Source: Ruegeria sp. HKCCA6707 (GTDB taxonomy: Bacteria > Pseudomonadota > Alphaproteobacteria > Rhodobacterales > Rhodobacteraceae). From it: a DNA stretch of 64,000 nucleotides. Below are positions 37,691 through 46,951 of this stretch, in pieces. Location of the stretch: assembly GCF_013033515.1 (NCBI RefSeq), contig NZ_WQEG01000002.1, positions 1-64,000 of the forward strand, read 5' to 3'. Under the pieces are notes generated by a model, which worked only from the letters and a program-made list of their open reading frames with translations, searched no databases and had not been told where the DNA came from. Numbering within the stretch: position 1 is the stretch's first letter; each line of letters starts with the position of its first letter. The position numbers and the translations under genes are program-made.

Positions 37691-38866
37691 GTGCTGTTGC
37701 GGTTACAGACCGAGATGCTGGAACCGCAGACCTATGCGCAGCTTGCGCTGGCGATGACACTGTTCAGCTTTGGGCAGGTCTGCATCTACGGCGCGCTCAA
37801 CCATGGGATTTTGCGATTTTTTGCGCTTGCCCCGCGCTTTGGCGGGTACGGCGCCTATCGCCGATATATCACCAGCCAGTTGATCCGGGTTTCGCTGCTA
37901 TGGACCGGAGCGGTTCTGGCATTGGCTGCGTTTATGCAGAGTTTGGGACAGACAGGAACCACTATGTTGATCATGATAGTCCTACCCTATTCGGTGCTCA
38001 ATGGCGGCCTCAGCGCACTGATAGCCTATGGCAATGCGTCCCGTGCGCGTCGGGCCGTTGCGCTGCATCAGGGGCTGGATACCGGGCTCAAGATCACGGT
38101 GCTTGTGCTACTGACCGTGCCATTCACAGCGTCAGTGCCTCTGATTTTTGCAGCCTATGCGACCGCGAGTCTTCTAACGCTTGGCTCTCTGATCCTCTGG
38201 TTGAAACCATGGCGGTTGGATGCGCCGTCAGCGCCGGGTCAGATCGCACCCGTGTTTCGACAGTTTTCCGGGCCCATCTACCTGCTGGCCCCGTTCACCT
38301 GGGGGCTCTTGGTGGCGGATCGCTGGGCCTTGCAGAGCTTTGCTGATCCCGCTGCATTGGCGCTCTATGCCGTTGCTGCGCAAATGACGCTTGGCCCCGC
38401 CCGCGTCGGCATGTCAGCCGTTCTGCGGTTTCTGGCCCCGCGCCTGTTCGACCAGATGGAATCCGACAAGTCCGCGGCGTTGCGCGATGTGCACAAGCTG
38501 ACCCGGCTTGCCTTACTGCTGACGCTGTTGGGATGGGCAGCAACGATGATTTTGCAAACCCCAATATCGCACCTGCTGCTGGCCCCCGCCTATTGGGACG
38601 CCTCGACCCTGCTGCCCTGGCTGGTTCTGGTCGCTGGCCTGACGGCAAGCGCCGAGTTGGTGGTGCTGCGCCTGTTCGGGACGCTTGACAGCGCAGCCCT
38701 AATGCGGCCCCGGATCCCGACGGCTGTCTTGGGCATCACGCTGGTGTTCTGGGGCGCTTGGCAATTCGGGGTTACTGGCGTGATCGCAGCCCAGATCACA
38801 CAATCCGGCATCTATCTTGTCTGGGCCATGGCCCGCGCCGGGTTTTGGAGCGCACAGCCCGCGTGA
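37691..38866 (+). CDS. Polysaccharide flippase (Wzx-like), 5' end doubtful
   Basis: At least 391 residues with about ten to twelve membrane segments, resembling MATE/MVF-type O-unit flippases or oligosaccharide translocases. The frame is open upstream to 37571 and reads LTSRSEAIWVGLGQLFLLVGG before the GTG at 37691, a good family N-terminus, but no ATG, GTG or TTG starts it. The ATG at 37608 that overlaps the epimerase stop is one frame off; one missing base in the GGGG run near 37615 would join them. Either a frameshift or an unusual start is likely. Confidence 0.75.
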   Translation: MLLRLQTEMLEPQTYAQLALAMTLFSFGQVCIYGALNHGILRFFALAPRFGGYGAYRRYITSQLIRVSLLWTGAVLALAAFMQSLGQTGTTMLIMIVLPYSVLNGGLSALIAYGNASRARRAVALHQGLDTGLKITVLVLLTVPFTASVPLIFAAYATASLLTLGSLILWLKPWRLDAPSAPGQIAPVFRQFSGPIYLLAPFTWGLLVADRWALQSFADPAALALYAVAAQMTLGPARVGMSAVLRFLAPRLFDQMESDKSAALRDVHKLTRLALLLTLLGWAATMILQTPISHLLLAPAYWDASTLLPWLVLVAGLTASAELVVLRLFGTLDSAALMRPRIPTAVLGITLVFWGAWQFGVTGVIAAQITQSGIYLVWAMARAGFWSAQPA

Positions 38867-38871
38867 TCACC

Positions 38872-39432
38872 ATGCCCCTATACCAACTGCCGCTGATCGC
38901 CTTGTTGGCGGTCTTCACACTGCGCAACGGCCTGAAACGTCGATTGGTTTCGGCGGCCATGTTGGGGACGTTGCTGGCCTATGCCAGCTATCTTCTGGCC
39001 ATCGATGTGACGGGGCAGATCGAACAGGTACGGGTGTTCACCACCCTGCCACCCGAATTTGTCACCGCAAACTGTGCCATACTGGCCGCGTTCGCGACGG
39101 CCTTTCTAACGGGTGGTGCTGTGATCAATGCAATCGCGCAAAAGGCCCCCGCAATGCCTGCCCCAGCAAGGGGCGTTCTGGTCCCGCTGTTCACCGGTTT
39201 GGCACTGGTGATGATCTCGGCGGATGGCTGGTGGCTTTTTGCACCCTATCCCCAGAACAAGGGACAGTTTCAACTCGTTCCGCTGGGCGGAGCCAGCGCC
39301 ATGTGCGCGCCCACAGTTGCGACCCACCGGCTGCGATCAAAGAGGTTCTGGGTATCGACGCCACCCAAAACTGAAAACCGGCGCTCAGGGCGCCGGTTTC
39401 TTTGTCTTAGCCGCCGAAATCATCCAGCATGA
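38872..39432 (+). CDS. Membrane protein of the polysaccharide locus, 3' end doubtful
   Basis: About 186 residues with four to five hydrophobic helices ([65 protein letters not shown]). After about residue 143 ([11 protein letters not shown]) the frame becomes Arg/Ser-rich and runs into the nqrF 3' end. The frame one base back reads [17 protein letters not shown] and stops at 39374, just before a terminator, which looks like the true end. A single-base loss near 39300 is likely. Function unknown. Confidence 0.6.
   Translation: MPLYQLPLIALLAVFTLRNGLKRRLVSAAMLGTLLAYASYLLAIDVTGQIEQVRVFTTLPPEFVTANCAILAAFATAFLTGGAVINAIAQKAPAMPAPARGVLVPLFTGLALVMISADGWWLFAPYPQNKGQFQLVPLGGASAMCAPTVATHRLRSKRFWVSTPPKTENRRSGRRFLCLSRRNHPA
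39375..39399. terminator. Bidirectional terminator between EPS locus and nqrF
   Basis: AAACCGGCG-N7-CGCCGGTTT is a 9-base stem, followed on the plus strand by CTTTGTCTT and on the minus strand by TTCAG. It lies eight bases beyond the nqrF stop and closes both converging transcripts. Confidence 0.75.
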
Positions 39433-40630
39433 TGTCTTCGCGGTCCACGCCCAGTTCCAGCAGCATGTTGATGACCGACTGGTTCATGATCGGCGGGCCA
39501 CACATGTAATATTCGCAATCTTCGGGAGCGGGGTGGTTCTTGAGGTATTCTTCGAACAACACGTTATGGATAAAGCCGGTATAGCCTTTCCAGTCATCCT
39601 CGGGCTGAGCATCGGACAAGGCCACATGCCATTCGAAATTGTCGAACTCTTTCGCCAGAGTGTCGAAATCTTCGACAAAGAACATCTCTTTCTTGGACCG
39701 CGCACCGTACCAGAAGCTGATCTTGCGGTTTCGGTTTTCAAGCCGTTTGAGTTGATCAAAGATGTGGCTGCGCATGGGTGCCATACCGGCACCGCCACCG
39801 ATGAACACCATCTCTTTCTCGGTCTCGCGGGCGAAAAACTCACCAAACGGACCCGAGATCGTAACCTTGTCACCCGGTTTCAGGTTGAAGATATAGGATG
39901 ACATCTGACCCGGAGGGATGCCTTCGGCCCCCGGAGGTGGAGAGGCCACGCGGACGTTCAGCATGATCATGCCTTTTTCGTCCGGGTAGTTTGCCATGGA
40001 ATAGGCGCGCTCAATCGGTTCGCTCACGACCGATTCATATTGCCACAGATTGAAGCGATCCCAATCTTCGCGATATTCTTCCTCGACGTCGAAATCGGTG
40101 TATTTCAGCGCATGCGCGGGGGCTTCGATCTGGATATAGCCACCGGCGCGGAAATTCACATCCTCGCCCTCGGGCAGATCCAGCGTCAGAGCCTTGATGA
40201 AGGTCGCGACGTTCTCGTTCGAACGCACTGTGCATTCCCACTTCTTGACGCCAAAGACCTCTTCCGGGACTTCGATATCCATATCCTGCTTGACCGCCAC
40301 CTGACAGGACAGTCGGTCACCGCAGGCGGCTTCACGCTTGGTGATGTGGCTTTCCTCGGTCGGCAGGATCGAGCCGCCACCGGAATGCACCCGCACCCGG
40401 CATTGTGCGCAGGTCCCGCCACCACCGCAAGCGGACGGCACGAACAGTTTTTCGGCCGCCAGGGTTTGCAACAGCTTGCCACCGGCGGGAACAGAGACCG
40501 TTTTCTCACCATTGATGGTGATGTTGACATTCCCGGTCGACACCAGCCGCGACCGTGCCGCCATGATGATGGCGACAAGGCCCAGAACGATGACGGTGAA
40601 AAGGGCTACACCTAAGCCAAAGGTTTCCAT
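39407..40630 (-). CDS. nqrF: Na+-NQR subunit F
   Basis: A 407-residue NADH-oxidising subunit and entry point of electrons. An N-terminal membrane helix is followed by a 2Fe-2S ferredoxin domain with ligands in [14 protein letters not shown] and a distal Cys in GDRLSCQV, then an FAD domain (RAYSMANYP) and an NADH domain ([28 protein letters not shown]) ending in DDFGG. It is the last nqr gene here. In related genomes apbE and nqrM usually follow directly; here a terminator and a polysaccharide locus intervene. Confidence 0.96.
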   Translation of the reverse strand: METFGLGVALFTVIVLGLVAIIMAARSRLVSTGNVNITINGEKTVSVPAGGKLLQTLAAEKLFVPSACGGGGTCAQCRVRVHSGGGSILPTEESHITKREAACGDRLSCQVAVKQDMDIEVPEEVFGVKKWECTVRSNENVATFIKALTLDLPEGEDVNFRAGGYIQIEAPAHALKYTDFDVEEEYREDWDRFNLWQYESVVSEPIERAYSMANYPDEKGMIMLNVRVASPPPGAEGIPPGQMSSYIFNLKPGDKVTISGPFGEFFARETEKEMVFIGGGAGMAPMRSHIFDQLKRLENRNRKISFWYGARSKKEMFFVEDFDTLAKEFDNFEWHVALSDAQPEDDWKGYTGFIHNVLFEEYLKNHPAPEDCEYYMCGPPIMNQSVINMLLELGVDREDIMLDDFGG

Positions 40631-40640
40631 TCCGCCCTCC

Positions 40641-41249
40641 TTACAGTTTCACGCCCGAGAAGGACATGAAGGCCATCGCCATCAGCCCAGCGGTGATGAA
40701 AGTGATACCCAAGCCTTGCAGACCGTCTGGAATGTCCGAATATTTCAGCTTTTCGCGCACACCTGCCATTGCAGTGATCGCCAGCGCCCAGCCAAAGCCC
40801 GACGACAGACCATAGGTCGCCGCCTCGGCAAAGTTATAGTCGCGTTCCACCATGAACAGCGAGCCACCCAGAATGGCGCAGTTTACCGTGATCAGTGGCA
40901 GGAAAATCCCCAGCGCGTTGTAAAGCGGCGGGAAGTATTTATCCAAGACCATCTCAAGGATCTGCACCATTGCCGCGATCACACCGATATACGAGATCAG
41001 ACCAAGGAAGGTCAGGTCCACATCCGGGAAGCCCGCCCAGGCCAGCGCGCCCGGTTTCAGCAGATAGTTCAGCAGCAGGTTATTGGCAGGCACGGTGATG
41101 GCCTGCACGACCATGACCGAAATGCCCAGACCCAGCGCGGTGGAAATCTTTTTGGATACGGCGATGAAAGTACACATCCCCAGAAAGAAGCTGAGCGCTA
41201 GGTTTTCGACAAAGATGGCCTTTACGGCCAGTGAAATCAGACCTTCCAT
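40641..41249 (-). CDS. nqrE: Na+-NQR subunit E
   Basis: A 202-residue membrane subunit with six helices in an inverted repeat, homologous to NqrD and RnfA. The conserved Cys residues that bind the intramembrane iron centre with NqrD appear in the [20 protein letters not shown] region and near [12 protein letters not shown]. Sits between nqrD (1-base overlap) and nqrF (10-base gap). Confidence 0.96.
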   Translation of the reverse strand: MEGLISLAVKAIFVENLALSFFLGMCTFIAVSKKISTALGLGISVMVVQAITVPANNLLLNYLLKPGALAWAGFPDVDLTFLGLISYIGVIAAMVQILEMVLDKYFPPLYNALGIFLPLITVNCAILGGSLFMVERDYNFAEAATYGLSSGFGWALAITAMAGVREKLKYSDIPDGLQGLGITFITAGLMAMAFMSFSGVKL

Positions 41250-41902
41250 CAGTGGGCCTCTACCTGCTGGATTTTGTATTCACGTTCTTCGACCTGGTTT
41301 GGCTTCCATGTGCGGAAGGCCCAGATGATAAGACCGATGATAAAGAACGCCGAAGGTGGCAGCAGCAGCATGCCGTTGGGCACATACCAGCCGCCATTGT
41401 TCACGGTTTGCAGGATGGTGACGCCAAACAGCGACCCCGCGCCGAACAGTTCACGGATGAACCCGACCAGCAGCAGGATCAGGCCATAACCCATCCCGTT
41501 GCCCATGCCGTCGATGAAAGACGCGACCGGAGGGTTCTTCATCGCAAACGCCTCGGCCCGGCCCATCACGATACAGTTGGTGATGATCAGGCCCACAAAG
41601 ACCGACAGGGTTTTCGAGATCTCGAAGGCATAAGCCTTGAGGATCTGATCCACCAGGATCACCAGCGAGGCGATGATCACCATCTGCACGATGATCCGGA
41701 TTGAGCCGGGGATCTGGTTGCGCAGGCATGAGATGAAGAAGGACGAGAACGAGGTCACGAAGATCACCGCCAGCGCCATCACCATCGACACTTGCAGCGA
41801 CGAGGTCACCGCCAGCGCCGAGCAGATGCCCAGGACCTGCAAGGTGATCGGGTTGTTGTCGACAAGCGGGTCGACCAGCATCTCTTTCTTGGTCTGGGAC
41901 AT
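41249..41902 (-). CDS. nqrD: Na+-NQR subunit D
   Basis: A 217-residue six-helix membrane subunit. The iron-binding Cys motifs are visible as [13 protein letters not shown] and [16 protein letters not shown]. Together with NqrE it forms the membrane core that passes electrons from NqrF to NqrC. Length and order match the standard operon; one base overlaps with nqrC and with nqrE. Confidence 0.96.
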   Translation of the reverse strand: MSQTKKEMLVDPLVDNNPITLQVLGICSALAVTSSLQVSMVMALAVIFVTSFSSFFISCLRNQIPGSIRIIVQMVIIASLVILVDQILKAYAFEISKTLSVFVGLIITNCIVMGRAEAFAMKNPPVASFIDGMGNGMGYGLILLLVGFIRELFGAGSLFGVTILQTVNNGGWYVPNGMLLLPPSAFFIIGLIIWAFRTWKPNQVEEREYKIQQVEAH

Positions 41903-42717
41903 CAGATCTCTCCTGCTTGCAGCTTGGCCAGGAACGGAGCATAGCCCGCGTCACCCATCCAGAATTTCACCAGGTTGTCGACACCGACCGAGGTCAGGGT
42001 CGCCCCGGCCAGCGCGTCGATGTAAAAGTCGGGGCCTGCGGCAGGCTGCGATTTCGCCACGGTGATCTGAAGATCACCCGCGTCGTCGCGCAGCTTTTTG
42101 CCGTTCCACAGCGCTTTCCAGCGCGGGTTGTCCACCTCGGCTCCAAGACCGGGGGTTTCGCCGTGCTGATAGAATTGCAGCCCAAAGATATCGTTGCCGT
42201 TGTTTTCCAGCGCAATAAAGCCATAGAGCGTGGACCACAGCCCATAACCATGCAGCGGCAGGATCACCTTATCCAGCCCGCCCGCATCGTCGCGCAGCAG
42301 ATAGATCACGCGGTATTTGGCCTTGCGGCCGATACCGGCCGGATCATCCTCCAGCGCGACGCTGAGGTCAGGATCGCTGGCGGCAGCGATGTCGTCAAAC
42401 GTGGCCGGGTCGAACTGATCGTCGACGAAGCTGCCGGTGGCCAGATCCAGCACATGCGGTTCGAACGCAGCGAAAGCCTCGGTCACGTCGATGCCGGGCT
42501 CGTAGATGCCAGCCACCTGCAACACATTGACCTGCTTGTCCTTCAGGGCGTTGGCCTCTTGCACCGGGCGCAGGCTGACGGCGGCGGCAGATACGACCAT
42601 CGAAGCCACAAGGCAGACGGCCACAGCGATGACGATCGTTTTGCCAACGGAATCCGGCGAGGCCGCCAGAAACTTGGCAAAGGCGCCTTTGGGTTCTTGA
42701 GGTTGCGGATCAGACAT
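41902..42717 (-). CDS. nqrC: Na+-NQR subunit C
   Basis: A 271-residue subunit with one N-terminal membrane anchor (about 22-44) and a periplasmic FMN-binding domain. Covalent FMN attaches to the Thr in [17 protein letters not shown], the target of ApbE. The ATG at 42717 follows GGAGGGCG; the frame is open to 42756 but overlaps nqrB. It is coupled to nqrB by overlap. Confidence 0.95.
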   Translation of the reverse strand: MSDPQPQEPKGAFAKFLAASPDSVGKTIVIAVAVCLVASMVVSAAAVSLRPVQEANALKDKQVNVLQVAGIYEPGIDVTEAFAAFEPHVLDLATGSFVDDQFDPATFDDIAAASDPDLSVALEDDPAGIGRKAKYRVIYLLRDDAGGLDKVILPLHGYGLWSTLYGFIALENNGNDIFGLQFYQHGETPGLGAEVDNPRWKALWNGKKLRDDAGDLQITVAKSQPAAGPDFYIDALAGATLTSVGVDNLVKFWMGDAGYAPFLAKLQAGEI

Positions 42718-43918
42718 GGCGACGCGCCCTCCGTTTGATATTGGCCTGAACAACAAAATAGTCGATCAGCGGTGCAAATACGTTCCCGAACAGAATTGCC
42801 AGCATCATGCCTTCGGGGAAAGCCGGATTGATCACCCGGATCATCACAACCATGACACCGATCAGCGCGCCATAAATATAGCGGCCCAGATTGGTGTGGC
42901 TGGCCGAGACCGGCTCGGTCACCATAAAGGCCAGACCAAAGGCATAGCCGCCAATCACGATGTGCCAGTACCACGGCATGGCAAACATCGGGTTTGTGTC
43001 GGACCCGATCAGGTTCAGCAGCAGGGTAAAGCCGATTGTTCCACCCAAACAGCCCAGGATCAGGCGATAATTCGCAATCCGCGTGGTCAGCAAGAAGGCC
43101 AGGCCGATCATGCAAGCCAACGTCGATGTCTCACCAAAGCTGCCCTGAATGGTGCCAAAGAAGGCGTTCCACCAGGTGATGCCATCCGCGGCCAGCGCCT
43201 GATAGCCTTGCGAGGCCGACACTGACAGGGCGGTCGCGCCCGAGAAGCCATCCACCGGTGTCCAGACGGTGTCGCCCGACATGCTGGCAGGATAGGCGAA
43301 ATACAAGAAAGCCCGCCCAACAAGTGCCGGGTTGAGGAAGTTCTTGCCGGTACCACCAAACACTTCTTTGCCAATGACCACACCAAAGATGATCCCCAGC
43401 GCCACCTGCCATAGCGGGGCCGAAGCGGGCATAATGAGGGTGTAAAGCATCGAAGTAACAAGAAAGCCCTCGTTCACTTCGTGCCCACGCACGGTGGCAA
43501 AGATGACCTCGAATATGCCGCCCGCGACCAAAGTGACGATGTAAATCGGCAGGAAATACATCATCCCGTGCATCACGTTGGCAAAGATGCTGTCGGGGTT
43601 CAGTGAAATGCCGAATGCTTGCAGGATGGCGATCCGCCAGCCGGTGGCCGCGTCCGCGCCCAGCATGGCAATGGCCGAGTTCGCCTGATAGCCGGTATTG
43701 TACATCCCCCACAAAATACATGGGATCGTCGCGATCACGACATAGGTCATGATGCGTTTCATATCGATATACGACCGCGCATGTGGCGCAACGGTGGTGA
43801 CGGTTTTCGGCGTGTAGATAAAGCTTTCGACCATCTCGTAGATGGGGAAATACTTCTCGTACTTGCCGCCCTTGGTAAAGTTCGGCTCGATCCGATCAAA
43901 GAAGCTGCGCAAACCCAT
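42710..43918 (-). CDS. nqrB: Na+-NQR subunit B
   Basis: A 402-residue membrane subunit with about ten helices that carries riboflavin and a covalent FMN and forms the Na+ path. The ApbE target motif is DGFSGATALSV. A conserved loop reads GKEVFGGTGKNFLNPALVGRA in two parts near residues 180-200. ATG 43918 with AAGGAGGG upstream gives the usual MGLRSFFDRIEP start. It lies directly after nqrA. Confidence 0.96.
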   Translation of the reverse strand: MGLRSFFDRIEPNFTKGGKYEKYFPIYEMVESFIYTPKTVTTVAPHARSYIDMKRIMTYVVIATIPCILWGMYNTGYQANSAIAMLGADAATGWRIAILQAFGISLNPDSIFANVMHGMMYFLPIYIVTLVAGGIFEVIFATVRGHEVNEGFLVTSMLYTLIMPASAPLWQVALGIIFGVVIGKEVFGGTGKNFLNPALVGRAFLYFAYPASMSGDTVWTPVDGFSGATALSVSASQGYQALAADGITWWNAFFGTIQGSFGETSTLACMIGLAFLLTTRIANYRLILGCLGGTIGFTLLLNLIGSDTNPMFAMPWYWHIVIGGYAFGLAFMVTEPVSASHTNLGRYIYGALIGVMVVMIRVINPAFPEGMMLAILFGNVFAPLIDYFVVQANIKRRARRHV

Positions 43919-43922
43919 CGGC

Positions 43923-45266
43923 TCAGCCCTCCTTTTCAATCTTGTTCAGACAGTCGCGCAGCGCCAGCCCGTATTCATATTTCGCCGGGCAGGCAAAGCC
44001 TACAAGGCCCAGATCTTCTTCATCCAGCTCCAGCGCACCCAGCGCCTGCGCCGTATCGGTGTCCATCACCAGGAGCGCGCGCAGCAGCTGGGTCGGCAGG
44101 TAATCCTGCGGCATCAGCTCTTCGAACACGCCAGTCGGAACCATGGCGCGCCGTCCACCGTTCAAATTCGATGTCAAAGCATAGAGCTTTTTCGAAAACG
44201 CCGAGCCCAGCACCGGCTGGAATGAGAACTTTGACGGCATCGGACGGATCCAGCCCATCGGGATCTGGTCATGATCCTCACGGATGATGGTTACCTGTCG
44301 GGCAAACCGACCCAAAAAGGCTGTTGGCCCCTCAGCATGCTGGCCTGACAGGATCGAGCCCGAGATGATCCGGGCGGTGCCGTCGATATTGACCTCATCG
44401 CGGGTCAGATCGTCGGTCGAAGCTCCCATAACAGTTCGGATCAGGCGCGGCTGGCGCGCACCGGGCCCGGACAGGGCGATCACGATATTGGGGTCCAGAT
44501 GGCCCGTCAGCATCAGCCGACCGATGGCGATGACATCCTGGTATCCTATCGTCCAGACCTGCTTGTCACCGATCAGGGGTTCGAGAAAATGAATATGCGT
44601 TCCGGCCAGGCCCGAAGGGTGTGGGCCAGAGAATGCCGCAAGCTCTACCCCGGCCACGTCAGCGCCCGGCACGGTATCTCCATCCTTGTGGCAGACATAG
44701 GTCACGCCTTCGGTCAGCTTGGCAACCGCCGCAAGACCCGCCGCAAAGGCTTCTGTCACCTCGGAGATGATCAAGCCCGCATCCGGTGCCAGCGGGTCGC
44801 TGTCCATGGCGGTAACAAAGATCGCTGCAGGCGCAGTTCCCGGTTGCGGCATTTTGGAATAGGGGCGCGTACGAAACGACGTCCACAGACCCGCCGCGCA
44901 GAGTTTGGTTGTCACGCCTTTGGCCGTATCGGCATCACCGACGTCCGAAAAATCTATGCCGGTGTCATTGGCGTCAGACACTTCGATGACCACGCTTTGC
45001 AACACACGTCGCGCACCGCGGTTGATGGCAACCACCTTGCCACCAAGCGGGGCCACCATCATAGCCTCAGGAACGTCCTTATGACAAAAGAGCGGCGCGC
45101 CCCGCTGCACGATGTCACCTTCCTGCACCAGCATCTTGGGCTTCAGACCGATATAGTCCCCCCCCAGAACCGCAACACGGCTGTATTCCGGCCCCGGTTG
45201 GATCTTTTGGTCCGGGGCGCCTTCGACCGGCAGGTCCAGCCCCTTTTTCAGATTGAAAGTTTGCAT
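43923..45266 (-). CDS. nqrA: Na+-NQR subunit A
   Basis: A 447-residue peripheral subunit involved in quinone binding. Start at ATG 45266 (MQTFNLKKGLDLPVEGAP); a TTG 18 bases earlier is less likely. Conserved parts are GLKPKMLVQEGDIVQRGAPLF (split near residues 45-65), PSGLAGTHIHFLEP and VGFACPAKYEYG close to the C-terminus. First gene of nqrABCDEF; the promoter is expected in the 45267-45562 gap. Confidence 0.95.
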   Translation of the reverse strand: MQTFNLKKGLDLPVEGAPDQKIQPGPEYSRVAVLGGDYIGLKPKMLVQEGDIVQRGAPLFCHKDVPEAMMVAPLGGKVVAINRGARRVLQSVVIEVSDANDTGIDFSDVGDADTAKGVTTKLCAAGLWTSFRTRPYSKMPQPGTAPAAIFVTAMDSDPLAPDAGLIISEVTEAFAAGLAAVAKLTEGVTYVCHKDGDTVPGADVAGVELAAFSGPHPSGLAGTHIHFLEPLIGDKQVWTIGYQDVIAIGRLMLTGHLDPNIVIALSGPGARQPRLIRTVMGASTDDLTRDEVNIDGTARIISGSILSGQHAEGPTAFLGRFARQVTIIREDHDQIPMGWIRPMPSKFSFQPVLGSAFSKKLYALTSNLNGGRRAMVPTGVFEELMPQDYLPTQLLRALLVMDTDTAQALGALELDEEDLGLVGFACPAKYEYGLALRDCLNKIEKEG

Positions 45267-45562
45267 CTTGCTACGGTCTTCCAAGCCTTTTCTCTGCGCC
45301 AGCTTAGCCTACACCCAATCGGGATTTTGCGTCAGCGCGGATACTCTGGGTTCGCTTTGCAATCGCATCGTAAACACTCCAGAATCCGCAGGCGTATTTC
45401 TGATCATGGACCCTTTACGCGCGGTTGGTCACAAACGCAAACCCGTTACCGCGAAAAGTCATGGCTCAAACCCGCAATCAAGGTAATTTTGGCGTTTCAT
45501 TCATCAGATTTTCCTCAAATTAGCCGGTCGCGCCCCTGTTGCATCCAGTGTAAGCAACCAAA
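45267..45562. promoter_or_regulatory. Divergent promoter region, nqrA / RNA methyltransferase
   Basis: About 295 bases between divergent genes. I see no gene or strong repeat. It must hold promoters for the nqr operon and the methyltransferase. Confidence 0.4.
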
Positions 45563-46678
45563 ATGACAAAACACACGAAATTCGAGATTTTTTTGGTCGC
45601 CACCCCAGGGCTTGAATCGCCCCTTTGTGCCGAAGCGCAGAAAAACGGATTCGCAGACGCGAGAAAAGTTCCGGGCGGTGTCGTCTGCCAGGGATCATGG
45701 CCCGAGGTCTGGCGCGCCAATCTCTGCCTGCGGGGGGCCAACAAGGTTTTGGCGCGTATCGGCAGTTTCCCGGCAGTGCATCTGGCGCAACTCGACAAAC
45801 GGTGCCGCAAATTTCCTTGGGCTGACTTTCTGCGCCCGGATATCCCTGTCAGGGTTGAGGCCACCAGCCGCAAGTCACGCATCTATCACGCAGGTGCCGC
45901 GCGGCAGAGGGTCGAACGCGCGATCAACGAAACGCTTGGCGCACCCATCTCGTCCGAGGCCGACTTGCGCGTGCTGCTGCGCATCGAAAAAGACCTCTGC
46001 ACCTTTTCGATCGACAGTTCCGGAGAGCTTTTGCACAAGCGCGGGCACAAGGAAGCCATCGCCAAGGCCCCGATGCGAGAGACCATGGCCGCGATGTTCC
46101 TGCGCGCGTGTGGTTTCGACGGGTCAGAGCCCGTTATGGACCCAATGTGCGGATCGGGCACATTCGTCATCGAGGCCGCAGAGATCGCTAGGGGCCTGCT
46201 GCCCGGTCGGTCGCGATCGTTTGCATTCGAGCAACTGGCTGGTTTTGACGCAGATGCCTGGTCTCAGATGCGGTCTTCGTACACACCGACCCATAGCAAA
46301 TTGATCCATTTCGGATCTGATCGCAATTCCGGTGCGGTTGAGGCAGCAGGCGCAAATGCCGCGCGCGCAGGCGTGGCGGACAACACCCGGTTCAGCCAGC
46401 GCGCCGTCAGCGATATCAAACCCCCGCCGGGTCCGACTGGGTTGGTGATCGTCAATCCCCCCTATGGCGCGCGTATTGGCGACGAAAAACGCCTGCGGTC
46501 ACTCTACGGAAGCCTGGGCAAAACGCTTATGTCCAGATTTCAATGCTGGCGCATAGGCATTGTAACGAGCGCACCCGCGCTGGCCCGCGCAACGCGCCTG
46601 CCTCTGCTGGCCCCCGGCCCGGTCGTGGATCATGGCGGCACCAAGGTGCGCCTCTACCAAACCGACCCGCTGCCTTAG
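45563..46678 (+). CDS. THUMP-domain RNA methyltransferase
   Basis: A 371-residue SAM-dependent RNA (guanine-N2) methyltransferase of the RlmL N-domain/YpsC/TrmN family. The N-terminal ferredoxin-like and THUMP domains (1-155) bind RNA (ETLGAPISSEADLRVLLRIE). The Rossmann part contains DPMCGSGTFVIEAAEIARG and the catalytic VNPPYGARIG. Without the second methyltransferase half of E. coli RlmKL it probably modifies 23S rRNA or tRNA. Divergent from nqrA, upstream of tRNA-Pro. Confidence 0.86.
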   Translation: MTKHTKFEIFLVATPGLESPLCAEAQKNGFADARKVPGGVVCQGSWPEVWRANLCLRGANKVLARIGSFPAVHLAQLDKRCRKFPWADFLRPDIPVRVEATSRKSRIYHAGAARQRVERAINETLGAPISSEADLRVLLRIEKDLCTFSIDSSGELLHKRGHKEAIAKAPMRETMAAMFLRACGFDGSEPVMDPMCGSGTFVIEAAEIARGLLPGRSRSFAFEQLAGFDADAWSQMRSSYTPTHSKLIHFGSDRNSGAVEAAGANAARAGVADNTRFSQRAVSDIKPPPGPTGLVIVNPPYGARIGDEKRLRSLYGSLGKTLMSRFQCWRIGIVTSAPALARATRLPLLAPGPVVDHGGTKVRLYQTDPLP

Positions 46679-46733
46679 CCTCAGAATCCCCCTTGCGCAT
46701 CCCGCCCCCCTTCTGTAGATCACCCGCCACGGT

Positions 46734-46810
46734 CGGAGCGTAGCTCAGCCTGGTAGAGCACTGTCTTCGGGAGGCAGGGGCCGGAGGTTCGAATCCTCTC
46801 GCTCCGACCA
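46734..46810 (+). tRNA. tRNA-Pro (CGG)
   Basis: A 77-nt cloverleaf: acceptor CGGAGCG pairs with CGCTCCG, D-arm GCTCAGCCTGGTAGAGC, anticodon arm CTGTC-TTCGGGA-GGCAG with anticodon CGG, T-arm GGAGGTTCGAATCCTC, discriminator A and encoded CCA. All stems pair with one G-T. It reads CCG proline codons. Confidence 0.96.
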
Positions 46811-46951
46811 AAAATCTAAACATCAACAAACGCTTAGAGTATTCTCGCCACGTCAAGCACTTGTCGCTTTCAATTTGGGTGACCTCGGTTATCGAGAGTA
46901 TTGAAAATCCTAAGCGCGATAAGTTCAGAAGATATTTTACGACACCAGAGC

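Noticed and set aside
41917..42738. 273-residue plus-strand frame opposite nqrC
   Set aside because: Antisense shadow of nqrC; composition and lack of motifs speak against coding.
44499..45566. 355-residue plus-strand frame opposite nqrA
   Set aside because: Antisense to nqrA with Arg/His-rich composition; nqrA motifs are unambiguous.
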